Below the pieces are notes generated by a model, which worked only from the letters and a program-made list of their open reading frames with translations, made no database searches and was not told the origin of the DNA. Positions 1-12,894 of a stretch of 64,000 nucleotides of DNA are shown here, piece after piece. The position numbers and the translations under genes are program-made. Each line of letters opens with the position of its first letter. Positions within the stretch are counted from its first letter, which is position 1. The stretch comes from Polytrichum commune (lineage: Eukaryota > Streptophyta > Polytrichopsida > Polytrichales > Polytrichaceae), in contig OX485807.1 of the NCBI GenBank assembly GCA_950295325.1, forward strand, positions 10,629,001-10,693,000, written 5' to 3'.

Positions 1-873
1 TCAAAGGGCATTTGTTTTGAAAGAATCGAGAGGACTCAAGATGATGTACTTTTAATGCTCCAACGTTGTTTAGACTAAAGGAAAATTGCTTATGATTCAT
101 TTAAAGATTGCATCCATATGGCTGACAGCTAAATTTTACATCTCAGTGATAAGTAAAAAAATAAATGTGCATAAAATTTATTTATTTATTTATTTTTGTG
201 GGACCATTCGTAACAACTTAGCAGGGTAATATTCGATGTAATTATTTGTCAAGGTTCAAAAATAATTTATGTACAATAATAGTTCAAAGATAGAAAAATA
301 AACTATTTGTAGAAATGACATTTTAAAATATTCAAAATTTCATAGACTTGTACATAGCATTTCTTCAATTACTTGACTGTATTTGCGATAAGCATGTTTG
401 ACAATTTTTTCTCGAAGTGTTGTTCTTTTAAGGTGACACATGAATTTTTATAGAGGATCCGTCTAAACAGAAAAGTGGGACGTGGCACTTTGCTCATATT
501 TTGAATCGATTTGTGTTCAACTTGCTTATCACCTACTATAATCTCATATCATTTTGAAAATCGGATCTTACTGAAAAATAAAGCTATTTCGATAAGAGTT
601 AATAAAACGACTAAAGATAGAATTTTCAACAGAAGCTTTTGTTGATTGTTTTATGTAGAAAAGTTCTGGTCTCCAATGCCCCGTCAGAAGCTTTTTTGAC
701 GTTGAAAGGTTAAGATGGAACCCGTCGACTACATACATGCAGTATTGATTGACATACCGGACTTGCATGTTAGTAATTATTTGGAATGATCCAGTAGACT
801 TACAGAGTTCCCAAACAGAATTCAATGAACAATGATGGCCCAATCTTGGCTGGCAATAAAGGTGTCCAACTTA
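1..873. other. Intergenic, AT-rich, no gene seen
   Basis: No open frame here has codon structure or motifs that I recognise. The only structured part is a short repeat near 630-733 that recurs inverted at 21.4 kb. Confidence 0.6.
630..733 (-). repeat. Dispersed repeat, inverted mate at 21403-21502
   Basis: The reverse complement of this stretch matches 21403-21502 over about 100 bp. Shared blocks include CTTAACCTTTCAACGTC, TCTGACGGGGCATTGGAGAC and ATCAACAAAAGCTTC. I see no terminal repeats, so the family is unknown. It could be a piece of a larger element or of a decayed exon. Confidence 0.65.
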
Positions 874-881
874 CTCTATAC

Positions 882-1100
882 CTATGATCGGGGAGAACCG
901 GCAGTTAGTTACAAATGCACCGGTTGAGTTTGAGAAATAACCAGTTGAAGTTCAAGACTTCAGGAAAATCATTTTATAGGAATTTACAGAATATACCCCA
1001 CTTCAATAAAGGAAAACCGGAGGATGTCAACATGTAACCGGTTGGACTTGCAAACACTAGGATCTCAACCAATTATACCCAACAATCTCCCCAATCACTG
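882..1100. mobile_element. hAT-type MITE, copy 1 (219 bp)
   Basis: The element starts CTATGATCGGGGAGAA and ends TCTCCCCAATCACTG. The ends are imperfect inverted repeats in the C...G style of hAT transposons. The 8-bp sequence CTCTATAC sits directly on both sides (874-881 and 1101-1108), the target duplication length of hAT elements. The interior closely matches the copies at 15359 and 42020. It has no coding capacity, so it must have been moved by a transposase encoded elsewhere. Confidence 0.85.
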
Positions 1101-1108
1101 CTCTATAC

Positions 1109-4100
1109 AATACAGCTGAATCTGCTCCAGAACCGTAACCATATGACTCAACTTAACCTAGATCCTGAGCTCAATACTAGGTACTAAGCGAAAGTAAAAT
1201 AATGCTTTTCCTTCCCAAAAAACGTAGATTCAACTGTCATCCAAACCCGAAAGTTGCTTAGTTATTTCACGAATATACAGTATCATGGTTTCGCGTCTGC
1301 GTGAATACAATGCCTTTACAGGTCTTTTGTGCAGGCGCCCAATATTACTTTAAGCGCAGCAGATCATATGTAAGCTGTAACGAGGCTCATGCACAATCTT
1401 ATTTCTTGCAGAGGTTTCACTAATTTGTGCAAGATTTTGCAGTATTCAGATTTCATCTCCACCAAAGGAGTGTGGATGGGCTTATACTAAAACTCTGATT
1501 CATTGACATAGTGATGATGATGGTGACGCAAACCTAATTAGGACACCAAGAATCCATTGGTGTGGACTCTGTAGAAGATCAGTATTCTTAAATAAGTTAC
1601 ACTTTTGGAATGTATTGGCACGGCAGGATTAAGAGATTACATGTCAACCTAGTCCAAACTTTTGAATTCAACATTATGTCCGTGATAGTATAGAGAGATC
1701 CACTTCATGAGCTAGACGAGAAGTGGGAGGAGTATTTGATCATGATATTAAATTGACGAAATCACCACAATGTGGTGGGTGACGTAAGTTATGGGTGTTC
1801 TTTGTAAACATGGTCATGGGGACATCCTCCTAAAAGAGTTTGAACTCTCCACCTTGAGTCAAATTGAAGGTTTCATTTTCCGATAACACGGTTTTCATAG
1901 TGACGTGTTGTACCATGTGCTCAATGCCCGGCACATCATTGTGCAAATAAATGTTGAATTACCACACACACTTTCCCCACATTTTCGCGTTCATTGAGAG
2001 GCTTCTCTTTCTTGCAATTTGATGTCATGATGATGAACAATAACATGACATGTTGTAACGTGTGGATGTTGTATGCCCAAATCAAAGGTAAATTATCACA
2101 CATGCTTTCCCTACAAATTTATATCTAGAAATGATAATAATATATTATTGGAATAAAAGGTATAATGGAGTCCATTGGAAATTTCTTTTTCTTGCATATT
2201 TGATTCATGATGACAAATGATAGCATGTGCTCAACATCACATTTTCAGTAAAGTTAGACAAACTTACACACATTCATTAGGAATCCAAAAATTGATTTCT
2301 TCACATTAAAGTATAGATGTATTTTGAAAGATCTTAAATTATTCACATATATACCTAAAAAAGTAATAGGTTGGTTACTTGTTTAATAACCAATTTGACC
2401 GGTGCTATCCTAATCAATTGCACTTGTGATCCCTCCATCTTTCTAGAACAATGGGCAATGGTGAACAACAATAACGCCACCACCACCACCACCACCACCA
2501 CCATGTTGTTCATTGTATGTTAGATTGAGAAAAAATATATCATTTCATGTAGAATGTACTAAACGATCTATGATTTAGTATTAGTGCGTGCTCAACAACA
2601 CATGGCTTGCTAATGGTAAGGATCTCTTTCTCACATACACACACAAAACATCATGTTAAAAAACAGGATATTTCAAGCGCTTTCAATCACTACGTACACA
2701 TTTAAGCATCCTTTGGTGACTTCCATACCATCTACTAGTCCACCTCAAGGATTGAAATCTACCAAGCCAATGTGGTCGATATGAGGATTGCCATTGTGAA
2801 CTTATGCACTTTTGAAGTTCAGTATTTGGAAGGTTCCTTCCCTGAAGACTTATGTAATATAGAAGTTGCCATGCAAGTGCCAACATTGAGGTCAAGCGGC
2901 AAGCCAAGCCTTGGGAGCCAAGCCAACACTACGAAGCCAAGCATGGGGACAAGGGTTTCTATAACCACACTATTTGTCCCCGCGGTAAGTTGGTGTCTGC
3001 CATAGTATAATTGCCGTCTAACTAAAATAGGCCAAACCATGGCAAGCCAACGCTAGACACCGACCTCTTTGATTAGGGCCACATCATTATTACCCAAGGT
3101 GAAAACATAGTCAATCATTTATAACATGTTAGTTTCTTTTTATTATTACAGAAAAATAGACCTCGGAATCAATATGAAAGGTCCATAATTAATCTAAAGA
3201 GACCTACTTCATATGATTTAACCATAGTTTTATGAGGTTAATTTTCATACTATACCCCCTTTACCTGGGTAATATCAATAGTGGTGAGGTCCATCTCAAA
3301 GAGATGGTTGTCTAGCCCTGGTCGCCAAGGCAAGTACTAAATGAATAGGTGGCCCAGTCATGGATTAATAACACAAGTGGTACAGTCCACAAGTTTTTGC
3401 ATTGAGGTTTCTATTTGTTAAAAAAATGACATTTGCAATACAACATTCCAACAAGGGTTAATGGCAAGCAATAAGTGACATCAATTTGGATGGGGATCTT
3501 GTGGTTACTAGAATTTGACATTAAAAAGTGTTATGACACAACTAACCAACATTGCTTGGCCTTCATGCCTTCAGAAAAAATAAATCCATCATTAACGGCC
3601 AATTGAGTGGATATTGACAAACACTAATGTATGAAATTAGGTGCCCCATGCTAATTTGTTGACATTCTGTGTTTTAAAAAAAAATCGACCATAATGATAA
3701 ATTATAATAATTTTGTTCTAATGTGATTACTATACAAATGATCAACAAAATTATACATTTTTGTGATTGGGATTTAATCCAAGGCAATTTGCATGCATAA
3801 AAAGGCAACCAATTTCCGAAGGCAACCTAGTTGCACATATTAGTGTGGTTCGTTTAGACAGATAGAGAGACTCGAGACATGCCGCACCCAAGGGGGCAAG
3901 CATACACCGAGAGTCTTCTTCACTTGAGAGATACTGTCACTTGTTGATGATGGACTCTATGACCTAGACTGTCGTAATTTACTTACTAGGGATGATTTTG
4001 GGGTGGGTTGTTAAGAGTACTTGGGACCGGGGTGGACTATAAAGGTGTGAGGGGCGGGAATACCTTGTTCATAAAAAATGCAACATGCAACTAATGCACA

Positions 4101-4790
4101 TGGGAGTAGGGCATCACACACAACTACATGAACACCTTTCGCTAATTGGGACATCATATTTTGCATATTTTATGGGTCATGATAAGTGCCATACCAAGTA
4201 TACTACACCGTTTATGGTATTCAATGTCATGTACACTATTTGCGAAGGGCGTAAACTAGATGTCTAGAGGTTTCAAAGTGTCACGCTCGCTGATTGTCAA
4301 TATGATTCAATCGTCAACACAAATAAATCTTCATAAGTGAAAAAATATCTACATTATGATATTTTGAGTAGCACATTGGGATATTTTTATATGACAATTT
4401 TGTGTTTTAGTATGCAAAGGGAAGATAGTTTTGAGCGTACTAATGGCAAGTGTCATGCATTTACGTTTTGATACGCAAGAGGTCGAAATTCTTGAGCATA
4501 CTAATGGCAAGTACCATTTGTGTACACATTAGTTAACTTATAGATCATTGTGTAACATAGGCATGCACCTTATAACATAGTTGAACATACTCATGCCAAG
4601 ATGTTAGTAAGCGCACTTGATAGTCAAGTGTCATGAGGTGACAATTATGGTGAAGTTGTTAATTATCAGTGCAACCTAGCATACGCCTCAAAATATGGTA
4701 AGGGGCACTATTACACATGTGGCACTAAAATGCCATAAATGGTGAAGTCCAATCCAAAGTTACGTCAAGCCGTGCAAGTGCTAAATAAAA
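1109..4790. other. Intergenic with degenerate local repeats, no gene seen
   Basis: No supported coding region. About 1880-2290 holds three diverged copies of a unit of roughly 130-160 bp, with shared words such as catgatgatgaaca and acacacactttcccc. About 4400-4600 has two copies of a block around gcatactaatggcaagt. The short open frames near 2.7-3.0 kb lie on both strands and overlap, and look like chance. Confidence 0.5.
2476..2503. repeat. CAC/CCA trinucleotide microsatellite
   Basis: About nine consecutive CAC/CCA triplets in an otherwise unstructured AT-rich stretch. Confidence 0.9.
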
Positions 4791-5310
4791 ATTATAACGT
4801 AAATGTGCACATTGATATGGTCAGGCAAAGGTGATTGCCTGGACAAAATCATCCCCTTCAACCTTCAAGAGTTAATGCAATGACACACTTTTGTTATAAA
4901 TAGTTAATGTCATGAAACCTTATATAGGGTGTTCCGAGTGGAACGAGACAATGTCATCATATATCATGGCACCCTAAAATATGTCATTGGAACAAAGGGC
5001 TTATGTCACCGGAACAAAAGGTTTATGTCATGACACCTTATTCCTTCACACTTTTGTTCCGGTGATGACATCCAAATCAACCCAAACAAGTCACATGTGT
5101 TTTAGGGTGCCATGACATATGGGGGGACATTATCTTGTTCCACTCGGAACACCTAATATAAGGTGTCATGACATTAACTCTAAATAACAAAAGTGTGTCA
5201 TGACATGACACTTTATAAGGTTGCATTAACTCTTGAAAATTGAAGGGGAGGATTTTGTCCAAGCAATCACCATTGCCTGACCATATCAATGTACACATTT
5301 ATGTTATAAT
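4791..5310. mobile_element. Foldback element with about 190-210-bp arms
   Basis: The left arm (4791-4979) and right arm (5101-5310) are near-complementary along their whole length. The left arm includes TGATATGGTCAGGCAA and GTTCCGAGTGGAAC; their complements occur in order in the right arm. The 120-bp loop carries a smaller hairpin built on CACCGGAACAAAAG and its complement. I saw no clear target duplication. There is no coding capacity. This fits a foldback or MITE-type DNA element, or a source of long double-stranded RNA if transcribed. Confidence 0.75.
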
Positions 5311-5629
5311 CTTTCAAATTTTAATATTGCCTCACCCTTTGCTCCTGTGATAGCTACCAAATCCAACTGGTACATAAAATTAGAGGTCTACGATTGCATG
5401 CACAGTGACATGGTCTCCTCCAACTTGAGACACCCTATTCCCACCTCACCATGTGCTCTCTCATAGTTGCCAAACCAATTGGTTCATAAATTAGAGGTCT
5501 CAAGGATTGCATGCACGGTGAAAGGGTACACTTCCACTCAAGTCCCTAGTTCATACACATTGCCCCCGTCATGGTAACTACCAAACCCAACATGTTGTGG
5601 GGAAGAAGGTTCCATGCATGGTGCAAGGG

Positions 5630-6150
5630 CATGGGTAGATCACTCTAAGGCATTTTTGTGCACCACGTGCGGCTGGGGGTTTTTTGTTTTGGGGCTATTT
5701 ACCTTCAAGGGCTGAATTAAAGCCTCCCTATAATTACTTAAATTTCAAAAATGGCCCATTTGTTTGCACCCTTCCATTACTTATATTTTCCAAGTCACTG
5801 CAATTTTTTGTACTCTATATTCCTTTTAACGATGGCGCGTTCCCTATTCATCCATTTTTTACAACGGAAATCCCAATTATCATCCATCCCCGTGAGTCCT
5901 AAACCCATTTACATGTATACCATACTAAACATACCTTCTAGGATCCTTATCTTCAGCCCTTATATTAATTTTACAAAAAAATAATGGCCCACATTTTATG
6001 TCCATCTAACTTACTTATAATGGGATTGTCTACATTTAATGGCCCCTTCATTATTTGGAATTCCTTTATAATTTTTATTTCAAATGATTTTAATCCTCTC
6101 TATATTATGCCGCACGTCGTTTTTAAAATGCACTAAGTGATCTACCCGTG
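5630..6150. mobile_element. hAT-type non-autonomous element (521 bp)
   Basis: The left end reads CATGGGTAGATCACT and the right end AGTGATCTACCCGTG, so the terminal inverted repeats differ at one of 15 positions. An 8-bp direct repeat TGCAAGGG flanks it at 5622-5629 and 6151-6158. Both features fit the hAT superfamily. The AT-rich interior encodes nothing recognisable. It sits inside the repeat family of 5.3-7.7 kb and so is younger than that repeat. Confidence 0.85.
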
Positions 6151-6654
6151 TGCAAGGGTGTCCTTCCACAGACGACACCCTATTCATGTGCACTTGTCAC
6201 CCATCATGGTGATTGGCCATGTGCGGTTGCTCTTGCTCTCCTCCCATGGTCGATGCCAAACCCTTGAGCGTATCACGGAAATAAGGTGTCGTTCGTGGTG
6301 ACAGGGTGCCCCTCCAAGTCAAGGTACCTATTCTTGCACAATTTCCCTCAATGTAATTGCCAAACTGACAAAACATGGTATTAGGGTTCCAATAGCGGTA
6401 ACATACTTTCCTTCCACCCAAGACACCCTATTTCTTCACACTTTGCTCTCCTCCCATGGTAACTGCAAATTTCCCAAACCCTTGAACATGTCACGGTAAT
6501 AGGGTTGAATACATGGTGACGGGGTCTTAGTGTGCCTTATTCCTACATAGGTTTTCTCGGAGTCATGGTTACTGCCAAACCCAACATAATACGGGAGTAG
6601 GGTCCTATTGGTGGTAACTATTTCTTGAGATATTGAATTATCGCATAAGATTGT

Positions 6655-6870
6655 ACGTTTCATCCATCCAACATCATAAAAGCTTGACCACCTATGGGTT
6701 TGTGGCAGTTTCATCTCAAATGACTTGAATTAGAGTCTAGACTAATCCGAGGTCTTCAAAGCTAATTCCATTGTTATATCAACCCAAAAAGGTAATCTTT
6801 GGGTTGCATACAATTTTTAGGGTTTATTTTAGATGAATGAGAGGTACATTCATGCAATAATTACATGTGT
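6655..6870 (+). repeat. Dispersed repeat also at 25766-26130
   Basis: The order catccatccaacat, catctcaaatgacttg, gtctagactaatc, ggtcttcaaa recurs near 25766-25960 and again in a shortened form at 25990-26130. The matches are diverged and in the same orientation. The family is unknown. Confidence 0.55.
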
Positions 6871-7349
6871 GCTCCTCCCATGTGAACTACCAATTTGCCA
6901 ATCCTTCAACGGGTCATGGTCATAGGGTCACATGTGTGGCGACATGGGTGTCATTGCACTAAGCACACCTATACATGCAAAGGTTATCCCCAAAGTCATG
7001 TAGCATGCCCACACTAGGACCAATGACTGGCCCACAATAGTGGAAGTTTTTCCTTGATAGGATTTTCCGTCTTATACGCAGTGAAGTGAATGGGCAAAAC
7101 TATGGTACAGTACACTCGGGGAGGTTAATGTGTGTAGGGAAAAAAATCTTTACTAATAGAATAAAGTTTGGGAAATAGATGAACTTTCCCAATCAAGATA
7201 GACTCCTTATGATAGCAAGGAGCAACGACCAACCTTAGTGTGAGCATGCTAATAGTGCTACCAACCCCAACATAACACATGAGTAGGGTCTATTAGCAGT
7301 AATAGAGATTCCTACCGCTCGAGATGGCCTAACTTATCACTACTAGAAG

Positions 7350-7461
7350 TTGTGGTCCTAGAACACACTTCCCATATGAGATGAGCACATGACCCCATTA
7401 ACATGTTAAATGGGGTCATGTGCTCATCTCATATGGGAAGTTGTGTTCTAGGCCTCACAAC
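7350..7461. repeat. Long near-perfect hairpin (about 112 bp)
   Basis: The arm CCTAGAACACACTTCCCATA (continuing to 7397) pairs with 7411-7452, with a single extra base over about 42 bp, then a few more pairs beyond a small bulge. The loop is about 13 nt, around TTAACATGTTAA. The shape fits a very small MITE or a young inverted-repeat small-RNA precursor. I cannot tell which from sequence alone. Confidence 0.7.
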
Positions 7462-7750
7462 CCTAGACTTTATAATACATTGATCATCCCAATTAGTGCA
7501 TGTTACTAATCGGAGTTACACAATGCAATAACATCTTACGTAGAAAAGTTCAATAGGTAGGACATTATAGAACATAAATGACTTTGCTTGGTGAAATATT
7601 ATGTTCTCATTAAACAGTTATAGCACTCTGTAACTCCGATAGTAATTGGGATAAGCAGTGTTGTGAACTTTCTGCACACACTGTTGCTGTCTTCCACAGT
7701 AGACTGCCAATTTGCCAAAGCCTTGAACGGGGGACGGGGATAGGGTGTTG

Positions 7751-8622
7751 CATGCACGGTAACAGGAGGCGGAGAGAAAAGGCGCCCTTATCCGCGCAGC
7801 TGGTTCCTCGTCCCCGCTCCCGCTGCGGCTCCGTTCGTGACGTGGCGCTTCGCAGGAACGGGAGCTCGATAGCGCCATCGCTAGCTAGCTGCCTGACTTA
7901 GATTGGGGCCGCTGCCTCTAATGGCCCTCCCTCCGTGTGGCTATAAGACACCCTACTTGTGTACATTCCGCCAGGGGGACGTTGCGCTTTCTGTTGACAT
8001 GTATGATTTGCCAGCGCTGGACTTTGAATGTGGACTGGAGCAATTGGAGCCAAGCGCCGCACCTCCGCCCTCGGGACAATCAATACCGCTACCTAGCTCG
8101 TCACCACCTCCTCCCCGGCCATTGCTCTTGAAGCGCTCATAGTACCGGAAGCTTGGTTGAGTATTTGATTTGGAGGTGGAGGCGGGGGGAACTTTGATGG
8201 TGGTGTTATTTCGATGGGGCTGATTTTTTGTTGAGGTAAGGTAAGCTTAGCGATTCGGGTGGGAAGAAAATTGTTCACGAGGAGGCGAGGTTGACTACTC
8301 ACGGGTCAGCTGATAGTGGGAGTGGTGCCTGGGTCCTCGCTCTCTCGCAGCCTGTATATTTGGAGACCACGGTGACATTGGAAAGAGTTCGGTGATATCC
8401 TTGATGGCGGCTGCTCGGTACCTGGATTGTTGGAGTGAGTGATTTTGAAATCGACCGTGGAGTTGCGGGGATTGTTTGTGTTTCTGTTTGGAGGATAAGT
8501 GGTGCGTGATTTTTCTGTGGAGGTGGAGGATTAGTGGTGTGGAGGTGAGATTTCTTTTTCTTTTTGGGAACAGGTAATTGTTGGATTTGTGAAACCGGCG
8601 GGGGAGAGGCTCAAGCCTTGAA
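7751..8622. promoter_or_regulatory. Upstream and likely 5' leader region of the carotene hydroxylase gene
   Basis: GC content rises sharply from about 7.74 kb, with CT-rich and G-rich runs, as is common around plant transcription starts. No open frame joins the downstream coding frame. I cannot point to a single TATA box or start site. Confidence 0.4.
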
Positions 8623-11600
8623 ATGGTGGTAGGTCGGGGCTGCACCGGGGGGCTGCTGCAGGGCGCGTGTGGTGCCAGAGTGTTGATCAATCCTAACTTG
8701 CTGCATGCATCGTCTGTCAATCCTGGAAACCTGCGTAATGTGGTATGGGGGCCACCTGCACTAGAGTTTCACCCTTTGACCTCGAATCCGAGAAGCAGAA
8801 AAAATACAAATCAGACACTGCTTCCAATCGGATTATGGGCGCCGCGGGGTTCAAGGAGTGGAGTGGTCGGAAGACCCGTGCAGTGTGCTGCGAATTCGAG
8901 AGGGCCGGTGGAGCCTGAGGCGCATCGAGGTCGAGAGGCGGCTCCTGTGGATGAGGCCGCCACACAACAACAGCAGCAGCAATCTTACGATGAGAAGGCG
9001 AAGAAGAAGCGATCTAGGAACAGGAAAGGCGAGCGTACCGTCTATCTGCTGGCCGCTGTCGCCTCCAGCATTGGCTTCACCGCCCTCGCCGCTGCCGCTG
9101 TCTACTACCGTTTTGTGTGGCAAATGCAGGTCCAAACTTCTCTCTCTCTCTCCCCATACCCTCGGGCTTGCCTCCACACAAAACTTGAGCTCAAGGTCAA
9201 GCTTGCAGATTTTGTGCGCCAAGGTATTAGAATTTGGGACCTTACATGCATGTGCCTAATATAGATGGCGGAGCCTTGTCTCAAGGTTGGCCTCGGGTTT
9301 TTTTGGATTGGTTTTCAAGTTTGGCACGTCCGAACTTGAACGTGTAGTCTTTTTTAATTCCGATGGCGTGTCAAGTGCAAGTTTGGGCTTGAACAGCAAT
9401 TTAAAGTAGCAAGGAGCAATCTACAGGTTGTTTCTTGTACTTCTATCTTCACCGCCAATGTGGTTATTTCGCGATGAGCGATTTAGGGAACGGATAGCTA
9501 ACTTCATTTATACTTGAGCTAACTGTGAAGTATTTGACACATATCAGTTTTTTAAATCAAGTCATGGCCAACAACCCACACCGATTACTTCCTGTCAACT
9601 TCAAATCAACGGGGAGGATGTGGAAACAACCGGTGAAATTCAAATTTCCCCTTAGAGTTGAAGTGAGTAGGATTTTGTGGATATTAGAGAATTATCTACA
9701 ATATTTCTTTGTAATGGTCGGATTGTTATTCCCCAAGGTTTGAAAATTTGAATTGGTATTGTGGGGCTCTCCTCGTACAGTGGTCTATCCAGGCAAATTG
9801 TCCTATCGATTTTCTCATTCGAGCTGCCTCCTCTTGCCATATCATTGGGCTCCCTTAATTTCCGTGACTATCAGAATCCAAATTTGTATTGTCGGCAATG
9901 TCCTCACACGAAGGTGTATGCGAGAATCTTAGGTGTTTTAGGTAGTTGCGGGTGTATTGCGAAACTTCTAGCAAAGTAGTCATATCCTTAGTGCCTTTGA
10001 CACATTTGATGACGGTGGAGCAGGAGTTGAATCTCCCGTGATTTCAGTACTTTTGCTGCAATCTTGACTCAGTTCTGATTTGGATTGTTGTTTGTTCATG
10101 ATGCCAACATTTTGTAACGATCTCCAAGGCGATTGTACGGGGCGTTGTGGAACTGTAGGTTTAATCGTTTTAATGTGAAGAGTGCACATTGCTTCTACAG
10201 TTGACAGGCTAATATTGAGTGGTTTTTTTGTTCTGGTGTCATGGCTCAATACGTAGAGAAAGTTGCAAGGCATAGAAATTATCGTCCAGAACGAGAACTC
10301 AGGAAGCACTGAGAAGGCTGAATTATTATCAATTCAGCTGATAGTTCCTCAATTGTTTGAAACCTCTGTTGTGGATGTATACTGGAGGTGGGAAATATCA
10401 ACAAATTTAACAAAACGTGAAGTACACAGTTCTTCATCGTTGGGACTCCGTTGTAACGTATAGCTGAATCTGTAATTCTTGACTTTGGCAGGGTGGCAAT
10501 GAGATCCCTTACGTGGAGATGCTGGGGACATTTTCATTGGCCATTGGAGCTGCGGTAATATTCAATGGATAATATTTGACCTGTTTTCTATCTGCAGTCC
10601 TGCGTAGTAACGAATTAACTTTTGTTTGAAACTGGTCGTACAATTTCGAGCATATAATATATCTGTGTGAGTGGAAGCTTATCTTTCAAGCAGTACATTT
10701 CTCTTTGGGAATTAACTGTAATTATTTGTTTTCGTTCAGGTGGGTATGGAATTTTGGGCACGTTGGGCTCACAAAGCACTTTGGCACGCCTCTCTCTGGA
10801 ATATGCACGAGGTATAGATTTTATAATTATCCTCGTTTTTGATTTCTTGCAAAAAGCTGTAGAGAGCTACGACCCATCTGGTTCAACAAATTGAGTGTCG
10901 AATTGAAATTCCAATTCAAGAATCTTTAGTATCCTAACCGATGCGTTAAAGACACTTGGCGGTTTTGTTCTGAAAACTACTATATCATGTCGAACCAGAT
11001 AGGCAACTGCGGTAAGTTATAGTTTACCTATTGCCTCCTCTTCTGGAGAGAGTTTTAGATTTGGTGCTGATTATTATTGCGTATGTATCTTTTGCAGTCA
11101 CATCACAAACCAAGAGAGGGGCCATTCGAACTGAATGACGTTTTTGCAATCATCAATGCTGTTCCAGCCATCGCACTTATGGCATTTGGTTTCTTCAACA
11201 AGGGCTTTATTCCTGGTCTCACGTTTGGAGCAGTAAGTGGTGTTTTTTGTTAATTTAGTAGGATAGGAACTCTTGTAAGGAGCAACTTATTCTGAAATAT
11301 TTGCTCGGGGACTAACTCCCTTGTAGGGATATAAACCATGTACATAAAGGGGTAATTTGCAAGAAGGCTAGGAAGTTATGCACATATTCATTTGATGTTC
11401 CATATATTTGATGATGATTTTTTTGGAATATATCTAATATTTGCAAAATGAATTTCTTAGGACCCTATATTTATGCAAGTGTTTCTTAAAATTAGCTCCT
11501 TTGGATTTTATTTCACCCCTTAATTTTTTTGCACTATTGTTTTTAATAACTTACAAATAGTGACTTCCTCGGGAATCTTCGCCATTTATTGACTTCTTTC

Positions 11601-12730
11601 AAGCATAATGACATTTAGCCATCTTGTTAACACAAATTGATTGCATTGTGCAGGGTTTAGGTATTACCATGTTTGGTATGGCATACATGTTTGTTCATGA
11701 CGGTCTTGTCCACAGACGATTTCCTGTTGGACCAATTGCTGATGTTCCATACCTCCAAAAAGTGGCAGCTGCACACCAGGTATATGTTTCACCTTAGCAC
11801 TTCAATGGAAAATTTGTGCAATGCTTTTGCAAATATTAAATGTTGCACTGACTTAATCAATTATACAATCGATGATGTAAGATGCTGAGGTTGTATTATC
11901 TTGGATTGTGTGTGCCGCAGTTGCATCATGCAGATCTATTTGGTGGTGTACCATACGGTCTTTTCCTTGGCCCAAAGGTATGCTCTAATAGTAACCCTAA
12001 TCAACCCACACATTTCTACGCTATATTTGTGTCATGTTTAAGAAAAAAGTAGGACATAATCATGATGTTGGATGTGTTGCAATGAGACAAGCGAAAGTGA
12101 AATGTCTGTTTTATTTTCAAAGTTGTATTCTCTGCTTGCACATAGATAGATAGATAGAAACACCAGCCTCAAATGGAGGCATGTGTGAATGAAAGGTTAC
12201 CTCTCCTGTAGACTACTGCTGCCACACCTTGGTGGTGGGCTCTGCTTGCAAGGAATGCCGCATTGTAGAGTGTCGGCACTAGATAATTTCTGCTATGGAT
12301 TCTGTCTGACTGATCGAACAGGGTAATCTGAACCATGAGATAGGAGTTAAATAAGTGTTCCAATACTCCCAAACCCTTTAAAATATATTGCAAATCCACC
12401 CAAAAATGGCCTCTTAGTAGGGGTTCTCTCCTCAATAAACCCTCCCTTAGAATTGGGTCGGTCCATGTCAGTCCGGCTTATAAAGAGCCCTCCATCAAAA
12501 TATGGCAGTAGGCGGCAGGCGAAGAGGCTCTTTATTTCATGCTTGTTTTCTCGGGATGTCGGCGATATATCTTGTGCCTACCTCACTAGGTGCCAATTGC
12601 ATATTAGTTCTCACAAAGGCGTTTTATTGGGCAGGAATTAGAGGATGTTGGAGGGGAGGAGGAGCTTTCAAAGGTGCTTTCTTCCAGGAACAAGGCACGT
12701 GAAGGAGATAGACAACGGGTAAATGTGTGA
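8623..12730 (+). CDS. Beta-carotene 3-hydroxylase (non-heme di-iron), chloroplast
   Basis: Adds hydroxyl groups to the beta-rings of beta-carotene to make zeaxanthin in plastid membranes (xanthophyll synthesis). Seven exons, all with phase-0 GT-AG junctions: 8623-9129, 10492-10554, 10740-10811, 11098-11232, 11654-11779, 11921-11977 and 12635-12730. They give 351 residues and a TGA stop. Exon 1 encodes an Arg/Ser-rich N-terminus without family similarity (likely transit peptide), a Gln run and the first membrane helix, ending VYYRFVWQMQ. The fatty-acid-hydroxylase histidine clusters are intact: HKALWH, HESHH, HDGLVH and HQLHH. EIPYVEMLGTF, GMEFWARWAH and VPYGLFLGPKELE match plant family members almost word for word. 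The start is the first ATG of the open exon-1 frame. An upstream leader exon is possible. Family members are usually about 300-310 residues, and the excess lies in the N-terminus. Confidence 0.95.
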
Positions 12731-12894
12731 AGTGAATTTTAGATAGCTTCAGAGGTTTTCGCATTTGAGAGACTCAATTTTTTAGATTCTTGGGGATTGA
12801 GGAGACTCATTTTTGAGGTGACGAGGTGAGGGAGAATCCCTTGAGGAGTTGTCCAGCAAAGCATTCATCTGAGCATACAAAATCTACGCAGCGG
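12731..12894. other. 3' flank of the hydroxylase gene
   Basis: Probably contains the 3' untranslated region. No clear polyadenylation signal stands out. Confidence 0.35.

Larger units (their letters stand above)
5311..7750. repeat. Degenerate dispersed/tandem repeat family
   Basis: Blocks with the same word order recur near 5400, 5460, 5530, 6190, 6430, 6870 and 7690. Each has a form of tgcacggtgacagggt, then a CCACCCAAGACACCCTATT-like word, then cctcccatggtaactgcca and ccaaacccttgaacgtgtcacgg. Units are about 200-250 bp and diverged. The family is interrupted by the element at 5630-6150. No protein-coding sense is apparent. Confidence 0.55.

Noticed and set aside
7898-8720. Several frames of 60-140 codons upstream of the carotene hydroxylase start
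   Set aside because: They overlap on both strands in a GC-rich leader region and none joins the hydroxylase frame.
12169-12441. 88-codon minus-strand frame inside the last intron of the carotene hydroxylase gene
   Set aside because: No domain, antisense to a well-supported gene, and typical of chance frames.
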